Shown here in pieces: positions 53,229 through 61,536 of a stretch of 64,000 nucleotides of DNA. The translations under genes and the position numbers were made by a program. The first letter of the stretch is position 1. Each line of letters opens with the position of its first letter. The stretch comes from Thalassospira lucentensis MCCC 1A00383 = DSM 14000. Lineage in GTDB: Bacteria; Pseudomonadota; Alphaproteobacteria; Rhodospirillales; Thalassospiraceae. The notes beneath the pieces are model-generated. The model saw only the letters and a list, made by a program, of their open reading frames with translations. It was not told the origin of the DNA and searched no databases. Where the stretch lies: the NCBI RefSeq assembly GCF_000421265.1, contig NZ_ATWN01000001.1, positions 682,001 through 746,000 on the forward strand, written 5' to 3'.

Positions 53229-54416
53229 ATGTCCAGCCCGGAAGTTCGCCGGAACATTATGTTCTTGAGCTTATGCGTCGCACTGTCGGCGAGCGCGATG
53301 TCCCTGATTTTTACGGTTGCCGCCGTCATCGGCTATTCGCTTGCCACCGATAAGTCGCTTTCGACCCTGCCGATTGCCTTCATGATGATTGCCATGATGG
53401 CCATGACCGCACCTTCGGCCATGGTGATGGCCAAATTTGGCCGTCGTTTCGGGTTCTGGATGGGCTCAGGCATCGCAATGCTGGGCGCGCTGTCTGGCAT
53501 GGGGGCGGTGTATTACAGCAACTTCTGGCTTTTGTGTGTGGCTTGCGCCTGCATCGGCGCTGGCAACGCCATTGCCATGCAGTACCGGTTTGCTGCGGCT
53601 GAGGCAGCCCCGCCGGAATTTCGTGCCCGCGCCATTTCCTACACCATGCTCGGTGGGTTGGCATCCGCCTTTATCGGCCCCAATCTGGCAAGTTTTGCCC
53701 GTGACTGGTTTGAAACCGTACCGTTCCTTGGCACCTTTGTCGCGCTGATCGGATTGCAGGTCTTATTGATCATTGCCATTGGGCAATTGCGTCTTCCTGA
53801 TGCGCGCGGTGTCAAACATGTCGAACCGGCCCGCGCGCTTAAAACCGTTCTGGGCCAGCCGGCAATCATCATCGCCATTTTTGCCGGTGCGCTGGGCTAT
53901 GCGGTGATGAGCTTTGTTATGACCGCAACGCCACTTGCGATCCTTGATTGTGATTACGTGTTTGGTGATGCCGCCTTTATCATTCAGTGGCATGTGGTCG
54001 GGATGTATGCGCCGGGCTTCTTTACCGGCAATCTGATCAAACGCTTTGGCGCGCTTAAAGTCATTCAGACCGGGGCGATCTTGAATTTCGTCTGTCTGGC
54101 GGTTGCCTTGTCCGGTGAGGATCTGCTTGCCAACTTCTGGGTGTCATTGGTGATCCTTGGTATCGCGTGGAACTTCATGTTTGTCGGGGCCACGACCTTC
54201 CTGACGGAAAACTATCGTCCGTCCGAACAGGCCCGGGTGCAGGCAATCAACGAATTTGTCGTATTTGGCACGGTTGCCATCGGGTCGTTGTCGGCAGGCA
54301 CGATCTATGCCGCATCTGGCTGGATCACCTTGCTCTATAGTGCGGCCTTGCCGGTTGGTCTGGTTTTGCTGGTGGTGTCGGTCTATGCGCTGCGCCGCCC
54401 CAGACAGATGGCTTGA
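53229..54416 (+). CDS. MFS transporter (paralogue of the one at 14320)
   Basis: A 395-residue inner-membrane major facilitator with about twelve hydrophobic segments. Shared with the 14320 protein: a PSAMVMAKFGRRFGFWMGS-like loop motif, VMTATPLAILDCD, QWHVVGMYAPGF and LGIAWNFMFVGATTFL. The substrate is unknown. It starts after GGGAGCCCC and is followed by a perfect terminator. Confidence 0.87.
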   Translation: MSSPEVRRNIMFLSLCVALSASAMSLIFTVAAVIGYSLATDKSLSTLPIAFMMIAMMAMTAPSAMVMAKFGRRFGFWMGSGIAMLGALSGMGAVYYSNFWLLCVACACIGAGNAIAMQYRFAAAEAAPPEFRARAISYTMLGGLASAFIGPNLASFARDWFETVPFLGTFVALIGLQVLLIIAIGQLRLPDARGVKHVEPARALKTVLGQPAIIIAIFAGALGYAVMSFVMTATPLAILDCDYVFGDAAFIIQWHVVGMYAPGFFTGNLIKRFGALKVIQTGAILNFVCLAVALSGEDLLANFWVSLVILGIAWNFMFVGATTFLTENYRPSEQARVQAINEFVVFGTVAIGSLSAGTIYAASGWITLLYSAALPVGLVLLVVSVYALRRPRQMA

Positions 54417-54438
54417 ACGACAATACCATCATCAAACG

Positions 54439-54466
54439 ACAAAGGGCCGCATCAGCGGCCCTTTGT
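54439..54466. terminator. Bidirectional terminator
   Basis: ACAAAGGGCCGC (54439-54450) and GCGGCCCTTTGT (54455-54466) pair perfectly around four bases, between convergent genes. Confidence 0.9.
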
Positions 54467-54491
54467 GCGTTCAGAAGGCCGATACGCCCGA

Positions 54492-55181
54492 TCAATGATG
54501 CCCGGTCAGGATCTCAAGCGCATGGGACCGGAACTCACGGTTATACAGCACAAGTGTCACCCACGCGGCACAGACGATAAACGCCACCGGATGGTAAAAC
54601 CATGCCAGAGCGGACAGTGCGAAGAAATAGGCACGAATGCCGCGATTGAAATTATGGGCCGACATCATGCTCATGCGCGCGGCCCGGGCGGCGGCGCGCG
54701 CTGCATCCGGGTCGCTTGGGTCGGGCGCGGCCCCAATCAGGATCGAACAATAGTTCGACAATCGAAACGCCCAGGTGAACTTAAAGAACGCATAGATAAA
54801 GATCACCACCAGCAGCACCACCTTGCATTCCCAAACCCCCGCCGTGGTGACCGCAGCAAAGGGCAGGGTGGCGACGGTTTCAATCGCCTTTTGCGTATAG
54901 CCAAGCAAGGCCACCAGACCGATCAGAACCAGAATGGTCGTCGATGAGAAAAAGCTGATGCCCGTAATCAGGTTACCGGCAATCGATGTATCGACCATGC
55001 GTATGTCGCGTTTGAGCATTTGCTCCATCCAGCGATGACGATTGCGCGCCATATGGGCCGAAATGGAATTGCGCCTGCGCGGGCTCGCATCGGCAAAGAT
55101 CGTATAGCCAATCCACCAGGCAAACGCCCAGCAAATCGCAACAACATCAAGAACGGTAAATTCGAGCATACTTGTATCCAT
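54492..55181 (-). CDS. DUF599 family membrane protein
   Basis: A 229-residue protein with about five hydrophobic segments. The start FTVLDVVAICWAFAWWIGYT and the conserved MARNRHRWMEQMLKRDIRMV, then NLITGISFFSSTTILVLIGL, identify DUF599, a family without known function. The start ATG at 55181 has no strong ribosome site; a second ATG five codons later is possible. Monocistronic. Confidence 0.85.
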   Translation of the reverse strand: MDTSMLEFTVLDVVAICWAFAWWIGYTIFADASPRRRNSISAHMARNRHRWMEQMLKRDIRMVDTSIAGNLITGISFFSSTTILVLIGLVALLGYTQKAIETVATLPFAAVTTAGVWECKVVLLVVIFIYAFFKFTWAFRLSNYCSILIGAAPDPSDPDAARAAARAARMSMMSAHNFNRGIRAYFFALSALAWFYHPVAFIVCAAWVTLVLYNREFRSHALEILTGHH

Positions 55182-55381
55182 GCAAAAGGATGTTTGGCAC
55201 GTATTGCTCTATATCCTACTGACATGTCGGCATTCTTCGCAATCTTCTTTGGCAATGGCTGGCTTGAGGGCCATATCGTCGGGATGTTCCATGTGCATAG
55301 CTGATGGTCATATTGCCGCTTCGGGTTGAGTTTTGCCGCAATTCAGAGTATCAGCAGCGCAAATTTTCATTGGAGAGTGAC

Positions 55382-55867
55382 ATGAGCGAACTCGAGAACG
55401 ATCTTGGCGAAGACATTGATTTCGATGATTTCGAATCTCATACCGAAAAACTGCTGAAAGACGGACGCACCAAGGACGATCTGTTCGAGTTTGTCGGCTT
55501 TATGAACATCAACGAAGTCGGTACCCACATGATTGCCGCTGAAATGGTGCTCGACGAAGACGCCATCAACCAGATGAGCCGCGATCTGCGCAAACTGGAA
55601 CTTGATCTGTCCCCACTGGGCGAATTGACCGGCGGGCTTAAGGGCGGCGAAGACGTCAAACGCGCCCTTGGTGCGCTGTTCCTTGAACTGGTTGAGCTGT
55701 GCGACCTTGACGCAGATGACGAAGACGCTGGCGAGCTGTCCGAAGAAGCCCTGCTGTTGCTCAACTTCATCAAGCGCTTCAATCCGCAGATGCGCCGTTT
55801 GACCGTGGCGCTGACCGACACCGACGATGACGATGTGTCGTGCGAATATGAAGTCACAAACTGGTAA
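55382..55867 (+). CDS. Acidic soluble protein of unknown function, 161 aa
   Basis: Not recognised. The product is strikingly acidic (for example DLGEDIDFDDFE near residue 7, DLDADDEDAGELSEE near residue 120, DTDDDDVSCEYE near the end), predicted helical and cytoplasmic. The ATG at 55382 follows GGAGAG, and a terminator lies 37 bases after the stop, so it is a good single-gene unit. Confidence 0.72.
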   Translation: MSELENDLGEDIDFDDFESHTEKLLKDGRTKDDLFEFVGFMNINEVGTHMIAAEMVLDEDAINQMSRDLRKLELDLSPLGELTGGLKGGEDVKRALGALFLELVELCDLDADDEDAGELSEEALLLLNFIKRFNPQMRRLTVALTDTDDDDVSCEYEVTNW

Positions 55868-55903
55868 CCAATGGCTTGCCGTTACGGCGAAATATATGTA
55901 GGC

Positions 55904-55934
55904 AAAAGGCGGGGCTGTAACACCCCGCCTTTTT
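55904..55934 (+). terminator. Intrinsic terminator after the acidic protein gene
   Basis: AAAAGGCGGGG (55904-55914), an eight-base loop, CCCCGCC and a T5 run (55923-55934). Confidence 0.9.
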
Positions 55935-55953
55935 CTGTTTTGGAGCCACACGC

Positions 55954-56748
55954 GTGACCGCCCAAATGCCAATAGATGCGACCAAACGTTTTCAATCCTA
56001 TCTTGATCGCCATGAGCGCGGTCAGGAAGCCATGCCTGATGCAGAACGCTTACGCCAATGGATTGTCGATCACGCCGATGATTTTGGCGCGGTGATGGAA
56101 TGTGATCTGAAAACCTGCCCAAAAATCGTCTATGATTTTTCGAGTGAGGGCGATGTCGTGATCGGCAACACCAGTGACCCGGCCCATCAGACCGAGATCA
56201 TGTGGCAGCAACTGGCAAGCGCCAATGCGCCGGTCGGCATCGGGCGTTACCGCGAAGACCGCGTGTGTTATCAGTCCGATCAATTCAAGACCGACGGCGA
56301 AGCCCGTAGCCAGCATCTCGGCATTGATCTGTTTGCCCCGGCGGGGACACCGGTCTTTGCCCCGCTGGATGGCGTGATCCACAGCTTTGCCGATAACAAC
56401 CTGCATCTCGATTACGGCCCGACCATCATTTTGGAACATACCCCCGAACCCGGCATTCGGTTCTATACCCTTTATGGTCATCTAAGCCGTGATTCGCTTG
56501 ACGGATTACATAAGGGCAAAGCCTTCAAAAAGGGTGATCTTGTCTGTCGGTTTGGCAATTTCCCGATCAATGGTGACTGGATTCCGCATCTGCATTTTCA
56601 GATCATCTTTGATATGCTCGGCCGCGAAGGCGATTTCTTTGGTGCGGCCAAACCGTCCGAATGGGATATCTGGACAAACATCTGCCCGAACCCGAACCTG
56701 ATGTTGCAGATGCCCGAAAATGTCACCGCCAGCCGGGAAGGGGCCTAA
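55954..56748 (+). CDS. M23 family metallopeptidase-like protein without signal peptide
   Basis: A 264-residue protein whose second half is a LytM/M23 domain. The zinc ligands are His and Asp in SQHLGIDLFAPAGTPV and the second His of WIPHLHFQI. There is no signal peptide or membrane helix, so the protein appears cytoplasmic, unlike peptidoglycan-cutting M23 enzymes. The N-terminal ~90 residues are not recognised. Its start is a GTG at 55954 after GGAG. The DUF1491 gene follows after three bases, suggesting an operon. Confidence 0.82.
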   Translation: MTAQMPIDATKRFQSYLDRHERGQEAMPDAERLRQWIVDHADDFGAVMECDLKTCPKIVYDFSSEGDVVIGNTSDPAHQTEIMWQQLASANAPVGIGRYREDRVCYQSDQFKTDGEARSQHLGIDLFAPAGTPVFAPLDGVIHSFADNNLHLDYGPTIILEHTPEPGIRFYTLYGHLSRDSLDGLHKGKAFKKGDLVCRFGNFPINGDWIPHLHFQIIFDMLGREGDFFGAAKPSEWDIWTNICPNPNLMLQMPENVTASREGA

Positions 56749-56751
56749 GTC

Positions 56752-57102
56752 ATGCAGCCCCGTTTAAAAGCAGGCCTCTGGGTGCGTGGTCAAATCGCGA
56801 TTTGCCAGTCATCATCCATCATCGCCATGATCGCCCATATGGGCAACGAGGACGCCGGGGCTGTACTGGTCAAACTTAACCGCTTTGCCAACGGCTGCTT
56901 TGTTTATTCGCGCGTGACCACCCTTGATGGCGACATGGGCTGGATGCAGGTTGCGGGTGGCCCGGACGGGGGCCGCGAAACCGAGTTCGCCTGTGACGAA
57001 TACTGGCGCAAACAGGTCGCCTTTGACCGCGATGTCTGGGTGCTGGAGGTCGAAGACCACAAAGCCCAATACGAACTTGATGCCCCGATTGTCGATTTCT
57101 AA
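56752..57102 (+). CDS. DUF1491 family protein
   Basis: A 116-residue cytoplasmic protein typical of alphaproteobacterial DUF1491: RLKAGLWVRGQIAICQSSSI near the start, DAGAVLVKLNRFANGCFVYS and RKQVAFDRDVWVLEVEDH. Function is unknown. It follows the M23-like gene with a three-base gap and ends before a terminator shared with the converging ppiC-like gene. Confidence 0.85.
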   Translation: MQPRLKAGLWVRGQIAICQSSSIIAMIAHMGNEDAGAVLVKLNRFANGCFVYSRVTTLDGDMGWMQVAGGPDGGRETEFACDEYWRKQVAFDRDVWVLEVEDHKAQYELDAPIVDF

Positions 57103-57123
57103 GGGCCCCAATCGGTTAAAATA

Positions 57124-57151
57124 AAAGGCCGGCAACATTGTGCCGACCTTT
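57124..57151. terminator. Terminator between DUF1491 gene and peptidyl-prolyl isomerase gene
   Basis: AAAGG and CCTTT arms with inner CGGCA (57130-57134) and TGCCG (57141-57145) and one mismatched pair; convergent genes on both sides. Confidence 0.7.
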
Positions 57152-57179
57152 ATAAATGCGTCTCTGGCTGGGCGTCGCC

Positions 57180-57500
57180 TTAGGCGGTGCGCTGCAACAG
57201 GTGGTAACCGAAATCGGTCTCAACCACATCAGAAGTCGCACCAACGTCCATGGTGAAAGCAGCCGCATCAAATTCCGGAACCATCATACCACGGCCAAAG
57301 AAGCCAAGATCGCCACCCTGCTGACCGGACGGGCAATCGGAATTGGCTTTGGCCAGCTCTGCGAAATCACCACCGTTGGCAACCTGATCTTTAAGACCAT
57401 TGATTTCAGTCAGGGCTTCTTCTTTGGTACGGGTGGCGGTCGAGCGTGCCGAACCGGCATACATCAGAAGAATGTGCGACGCGCGAACTTGTTCACTCAT
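57180..57500 (-). CDS. Parvulin-type peptidyl-prolyl isomerase
   Basis: A 106-residue stand-alone parvulin (rotamase) domain: VRASHILLMYAGSARSTATR, GGDFAELAKANSDCPSGQQG, GDLGFFGRGMMVPEFDAAAF and SDVVETDFGYHLLQRTA. It is cytoplasmic and close to E. coli PpiC (93 residues), which catalyses cis-trans proline isomerisation. The start at 57500 follows AAAGGA. Confidence 0.9.
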   Translation of the reverse strand: MSEQVRASHILLMYAGSARSTATRTKEEALTEINGLKDQVANGGDFAELAKANSDCPSGQQGGDLGFFGRGMMVPEFDAAAFTMDVGATSDVVETDFGYHLLQRTA

Positions 57501-57575
57501 AATGGGTCCTTTCATCCGCCAATGGCTTGCGTTTGGCGGGTTTTATGCAAGATTAGAAATTATGGATAAGGCCCA

Positions 57576-57625
57576 GGGTCCAAATTCATGTACAGCCGTA
57601 TACGCCTGTACATGAGCTTGAACCC
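57576..57625. repeat. Fifty-base near-palindrome upstream of yaaA
   Basis: A 50-base dyad centred between 57600 and 57601. Twenty-one of 25 pairs match, including nine-base CATGTACAG/CTGTACATG and the central CGTATACG. It lies between divergent ppiC-like and yaaA genes, 70 bases before the yaaA start codon. It could be an operator or a cruciform/RNA hairpin. Confidence 0.8.
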
Positions 57626-57694
57626 TAGACATTGACCATGCCTTGTGGCTTGTTACGACAAAATGATCAGAGATGAAAGAGAAGAGGCAGATAG

Positions 57695-58468
57695 ATGCTT
57701 GCTGTTGTGTCCCCGGCAAAGAAACTGGATTTCGAAACAGACGCGCCAGAAATGGCTGTTTCCCAACCTGTGTTTCTCGATGACACCGAGGAGCTTATTG
57801 AAGTTGCTCGCAAAAAAAGCCGTCGCGATTTGATGAAGCTGATGGGAATCAGTGAAAATCTGGCTGACCTCAATTATCAGCGCTTTGCCCATTTCTCACG
57901 GCCTTTTGATCGCACCAATGCCAAACCGGCGGTGTTTGCATTTCGCGGAGATACCTACATCGGGCTTGATGCCGATACCATGAAGGCCAAGGATATCGAC
58001 TGGGCCGAAGATCATTTTCGCATGCTTTCGGGGCTCTATGGCCTGCTGAAACCGCGTGATTTGATGCAGCCTTATCGCCTTGAAATGGGTACAAAGCTTG
58101 CCAATGCACGCGGCAAAGACCTGTATGCCTTCTGGGGCGATAAAATTGCCCATGAGATTAACCGCCTGACCGATGGCCACAAAGACCGCAGCCTGATCAA
58201 TCTGGCATCGAACGAATATTTCAAGTCGGTCAAGACCAAAACCCTTGAAGGGCCGGTCATTACCCCGGTCTTCAAGGAGGTCAAAGCCGGGGTTGCCAAG
58301 GTTATTGGGTTTTCGGCAAAGCGTGCACGCGGTATGATGGCGCGCTTTATGATCGATAATCGCCTTGAGACCCCCGAAGGTCTTAAGAAATTCGCGGTAG
58401 ATGGCTATGGCTATCAGGATGATCTTTCGACAGAAACCGAGTGGGTCTTTACCCGCGTTCACGACTGA
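57695..58468 (+). CDS. yaaA: Peroxide stress protein YaaA
   Basis: A 257-residue member of the YaaA/DUF328 family: MLAVVSPAKKLDFE at the start, FNGDVY-like segment FRGDTYIGLDADTM, RMLSGLYGLLKPRDLMQPYR and LINLASNEYFKSV. In E. coli YaaA limits free iron and DNA damage during H2O2 stress and its gene belongs to the OxyR regulon. The ATG at 57695 follows GAGG (AGAGGCAGATAG). The near-palindrome upstream may regulate it. Confidence 0.93.
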   Translation: MLAVVSPAKKLDFETDAPEMAVSQPVFLDDTEELIEVARKKSRRDLMKLMGISENLADLNYQRFAHFSRPFDRTNAKPAVFAFRGDTYIGLDADTMKAKDIDWAEDHFRMLSGLYGLLKPRDLMQPYRLEMGTKLANARGKDLYAFWGDKIAHEINRLTDGHKDRSLINLASNEYFKSVKTKTLEGPVITPVFKEVKAGVAKVIGFSAKRARGMMARFMIDNRLETPEGLKKFAVDGYGYQDDLSTETEWVFTRVHD

Positions 58469-58495
58469 TAACAAACAAGACTGGCAACAAATTCG

Positions 58496-59569
58496 GTGAC
58501 AGAAATGACCGACGAGCATCTTGAACAGCTCGAGGAAGAAAACCACTTGCCCGAGGCACACCCGTTCTCTGGCTATTTGCGGACTTTCTTCCGCGGGCCG
58601 GGCCGCTCACGCAGCCTGACCCGCGAAGAGGCGTTTGACGCCTTTTCAATGATCCTGCGCGATGAGGTCGAACCGATCCAGCTTGGCGCGTTTTTGCTGA
58701 TGCTGCGCTATCGGGCTGAAACCCCCGACGAACTGGCCGGGATGATTGAGGCCGTGCGCAAGGCCGCACGCCTTGATGCCGACGATGGCCCTGAAGCCGA
58801 GGCAGAAGGCCGTCCCATGCTGGATTGGCCGTCCTATGCGGCGGGTCGGTCGCGTGGCTTGCCGTGGTTTGTTCTTTCCGCACTTCTTTTGTCGAAAAAC
58901 GGCGTGCCGGTCCTGATGCATGGCTATAATTCGCATCTTGTGAATGGTGTCGGCACTGAAACAGCGGTCAAGGCACTTAAATTGCCGGTGGCGATGTCTG
59001 CCGAAGAAGCCCGGTCTGACATCGCGTCACAAGGGTTTGCGTATCTTCCGCTGCGCCACATGCATCCGAAATTGCAGGAACTGATTGGTCTGCGGCCGCT
59101 GTTGGGGTTGCGCAGCCCGGTCAACACCTTGTTGCGTCTGTTAAACCCGCTGCAGGCACGCGCCGCATTCCTTGGCGTATTTCACCCGGCATTTCTTGAT
59201 GTCCATCGTGAAACCGGAAAACTGCTTGATCTGCCGCGTATTGGCGTGATCAAGGGCGGTGGCGGGGAGGCCGAACGCACCCCGTTCAAACATGTCGATT
59301 TGCGTATGCTCGATAATGGTGAACTCGGGGATGTGCGCTGGCCTGCCTTGCTGCCCCGGACCGAAAAAGACATCGAAGAACAAAGCCCGGTAACCTTGAA
59401 GCATTTTTTCGATGTCTGGCGGGGCGATGTCGATGATGCGCCTGCGATTGCACGCATCAAGGGCAGTGCCGCCATGGGCGCGTTCCTTGCCGGTAAGGCC
59501 GATTATATCGACGAGGCCGAAACGCTGATCGATGGCTGGTGGGATGCGCGCGACAAAAATGTCGGGTAG
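58496..59569 (+). CDS. YbiB-like protein of the anthranilate phosphoribosyltransferase fold
   Basis: A 357-residue protein related to TrpD-like glycosyltransferase-fold proteins and E. coli YbiB (TrpD2). The N-terminal helical domain (SLTREEAFDAFSMILRDEVE, PIQLGAFLLMLRYRAETPDE) and the loop IGVIKGGGGEAERTP near residue 245 are characteristic. TrpD2 proteins bind nucleic acid rather than catalysing anthranilate transfer in characterised cases. Start is the GTG at 58496 or the ATG at 58505. It follows yaaA after 27 bases and is probably co-transcribed. Confidence 0.85.
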   Translation: MTEMTDEHLEQLEEENHLPEAHPFSGYLRTFFRGPGRSRSLTREEAFDAFSMILRDEVEPIQLGAFLLMLRYRAETPDELAGMIEAVRKAARLDADDGPEAEAEGRPMLDWPSYAAGRSRGLPWFVLSALLLSKNGVPVLMHGYNSHLVNGVGTETAVKALKLPVAMSAEEARSDIASQGFAYLPLRHMHPKLQELIGLRPLLGLRSPVNTLLRLLNPLQARAAFLGVFHPAFLDVHRETGKLLDLPRIGVIKGGGGEAERTPFKHVDLRMLDNGELGDVRWPALLPRTEKDIEEQSPVTLKHFFDVWRGDVDDAPAIARIKGSAAMGAFLAGKADYIDEAETLIDGWWDARDKNVG

Positions 59570-59620
59570 GGCGTTTTGATCTGACCCTTATGTCGTCACG
59601 CACGGCACCAGAAAGAAATC

Positions 59621-59647
59621 AAAAAGGGACGGTTGCCGTCCCTTTTT
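59621..59647. terminator. Bidirectional terminator
   Basis: AAAAAGGGACGG (59621-59632), TTG, CCGTCCCTTTTT (59636-59647), between convergent genes. Confidence 0.92.
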
Positions 59648-59653
59648 TCATGC

Positions 59654-60196
59654 TCAGAACGAAGAATTCGGTTCTTTAAGAAACGCCAGTTCGTCATCCG
59701 TTGACGTCCGGCCCAGAATATCATTGCGGTGCGGGTAGCGACCAAAACGGTCAATGATTTGCTTATGCTTGATTTCAAATTTCAGGTTGTTTTCAAGGCC
59801 GGGCTGATCAAACAGTTCCATCGCAATGTCATGCATTGCCTCGGATTCCGAGTGCATATAGGGCATATACAAAAATGCCCGTTCCTCGGGTTTTACAATC
59901 TTCTTGTCTGCCCCTGCGGCAATCGCTTCCTGTGCCAGAACAAGGGCAAGTGTATCGGTGGCAAAGGACGCTGGACTGTCGCGAAACATGTTGCGTGAAA
60001 ACTGATCAAGCACAATGATTTCCGCCAGACGCCCATGGGCGGTTTTACGCCAGCGATAAAATTCCCCCGCACTGGCCGCCGCATGGAAATCGGCAAACCG
60101 TTCGGTAATATGACGGTCAAGCGCAAGGTCCTTGATAAACCATTGTTTCTGTTCGAGTTCCTTGAACCAGAAAACCAGAACTGTTTCAGGTGTCAT
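59654..60196 (-). CDS. DUF924 family protein
   Basis: A 180-residue all-helical cytoplasmic protein of DUF924. The start ETVLVFWFKELEQKQWFIKD, LAEIIVLDQFSRNMFRDSPA and the PYMHSESEAMHD core match the family, which has a TPR-like fold and no established function. The ATG is at 60196. The minus-strand upstream region leads into the divergent cobalt operon. Confidence 0.9.
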   Translation of the reverse strand: MTPETVLVFWFKELEQKQWFIKDLALDRHITERFADFHAAASAGEFYRWRKTAHGRLAEIIVLDQFSRNMFRDSPASFATDTLALVLAQEAIAAGADKKIVKPEERAFLYMPYMHSESEAMHDIAMELFDQPGLENNLKFEIKHKQIIDRFGRYPHRNDILGRTSTDDELAFLKEPNSSF

Positions 60197-60323
60197 AACG
60201 CATCCGCCCCTTATTCTTGAGATTGTGGGTGTTGAAGTTTGGCTGATCTTAGGGGGGCAGGCGCGTAACGTCGAGTTTTCTGCGGACGTATGACGAAATA
60301 TTTAAAAGTATGAATTGTAATGG

Positions 60324-60352
60324 TTGACACCCCATCACCGCCGATGGATTAT
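60324..60352 (+). promoter_or_regulatory. Promoter of the cobalt transport operon
   Basis: Perfect -35 TTGACA (60324-60329), 17-base spacer and -10 GATTAT (60347-60352), placing the start of transcription just before the riboswitch. Confidence 0.6.
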
Positions 60353-60379
60353 GACGATGTCTTGGGTGTCGATCTTACT

Positions 60380-60537
60380 GATCGGCTTAAAAGGGAACGT
60401 GGTGCGTTTTGGGAAAGTCCCTTAAGCAATGCCACGGCTGCCCCCGCAACTGTAAGCGGTCTTGAGCGTTACACATGCCACTGGTGATGACCGGGAAGGC
60501 GTAATGTTCTGAAAACCGCGAGCCAGGAGACCTGCCT
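60380..60537 (+). ncRNA. Cobalamin (AdoCbl) riboswitch
   Basis: The conserved elements occur in the canonical order: AAGGGAACGTGGTGCG (60390-60405), GCCACGGCTGCCCCCGCAAC followed by TGTAAGCGG, TGCCACTGG, CCGGGAAGGCG, and the terminal GAGCCAGGAGACCTGCC. Binding of adenosylcobalamin is expected to repress the downstream cobalt uptake genes. I do not see a clear intrinsic terminator after it, so control may be at translation or through the hairpin near 60577. Boundaries are approximate. Confidence 0.93.
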
Positions 60538-60721
60538 TGGACCATCAGCCACACATTGGTTGATGTGAAACTGTTGGACGCCGGGGTGAGCGTCAGGTTG
60601 CAGGGAAAATGCGGTTTCTTTATCGATCCGGACATCTGCTTCCAGCCATCCTATCGTTCTTGTCCTAACCCTGTGCGTTGGTATTTGCCTTACGCACATC
60701 GTTTTTGGAAGAGACGATACC

Positions 60722-61519
60722 ATGTTGAAAACGCCTTTAAGGCTTGCTGTCGCAGCAGTCTGTACTTTACTGGCCTCTGGCTCTGCGCAGGCGCATTTCC
60801 AGTTGGCCTATACGCCGGAAGTAAACATCACCAAAGCCGGTGATCACGCCGTCAAACTGATTTTCTGGCACCCGTTTGAAAACGGCCACGTCATGGATAT
60901 GGGCGAACCGCTTGAGTTTTATGCGGTGCATCGCGGTGAAAAGATTGATTTAAAATCAACGCTTTCCGAGGTTATCTTCAAGGGATCTGAAAACAGTGCC
61001 AAGGCATATGACGGCACACTGACGCTTAAACGCAGTGGCGATTACGTCATGGTGGTGGTGCCCGAGCCATACTATGAGGAAAGCGAAGACATCTATATCC
61101 AGCAGATCACCAAATCCTACGTCAACCGCAATGAAATCCCGACCGACTGGATGGATGCGCAAGGGGTGAAAACCGAAATTCTGCCGCTTAATCGCCCGAC
61201 CAACATTGTTGCCGGATCGACCTTCACCGGCCGTGTTTTGTCCGAAGGCAAACCTGCCGCCGGGGTCGAGATTGAAATCGAATACATGGCCGCCGAACCT
61301 GATATGGCCAACAACCAACCGCAAGAACCAACCGCGTCCCCGATGCCGGGCGGTGCGATTGTCGCCATTTCCGATGACAATGGGTATTTCACGTTCGGCG
61401 TTCCCAAGGCCGGTTTTTGGGGATTTGCCGCGCTGGGCAGTGGTCCTGATAAAGAATATCAGGATAAAGAACTTTCACAGGATGCAGTCCTGTGGGTTCG
61501 CGCCTATGATGTGAAATAG
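60722..61519 (+). CDS. DUF4198 periplasmic component of cobalt ECF transporter (NikK/CbtJ-like)
   Basis: A 265-residue exported protein. The signal peptide ends at GSAQA, leaving a mature N-terminal HFQLAYTPEVNI, the typical first residues of DUF4198 (NikK-like) proteins whose N-terminal His can coordinate metal. Later: KLIFWHPFENGHVMDMG and KPAAGVEIEIEYM. Such proteins are additional periplasmic parts of nickel/cobalt ECF transporters. The start follows GGAAGAG. First gene of the riboswitch-controlled operon. Confidence 0.84.
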   Translation: MLKTPLRLAVAAVCTLLASGSAQAHFQLAYTPEVNITKAGDHAVKLIFWHPFENGHVMDMGEPLEFYAVHRGEKIDLKSTLSEVIFKGSENSAKAYDGTLTLKRSGDYVMVVVPEPYYEESEDIYIQQITKSYVNRNEIPTDWMDAQGVKTEILPLNRPTNIVAGSTFTGRVLSEGKPAAGVEIEIEYMAAEPDMANNQPQEPTASPMPGGAIVAISDDNGYFTFGVPKAGFWGFAALGSGPDKEYQDKELSQDAVLWVRAYDVK

Positions 61520-61536
61520 GTGTAGGGAAAAATTAG

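Larger units (their letters stand above)
60197..60721. other. Intergenic region holding the cobalamin riboswitch
   Basis: A 525-base divergent interval. It contains the cobalt operon promoter (60324-60352), the cobalamin riboswitch (60380-60537) and then about 180 bases of leader to the start codon, with a short GACGC/GCGTC hairpin (60577-60594) that may belong to the expression platform. Confidence 0.75.
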
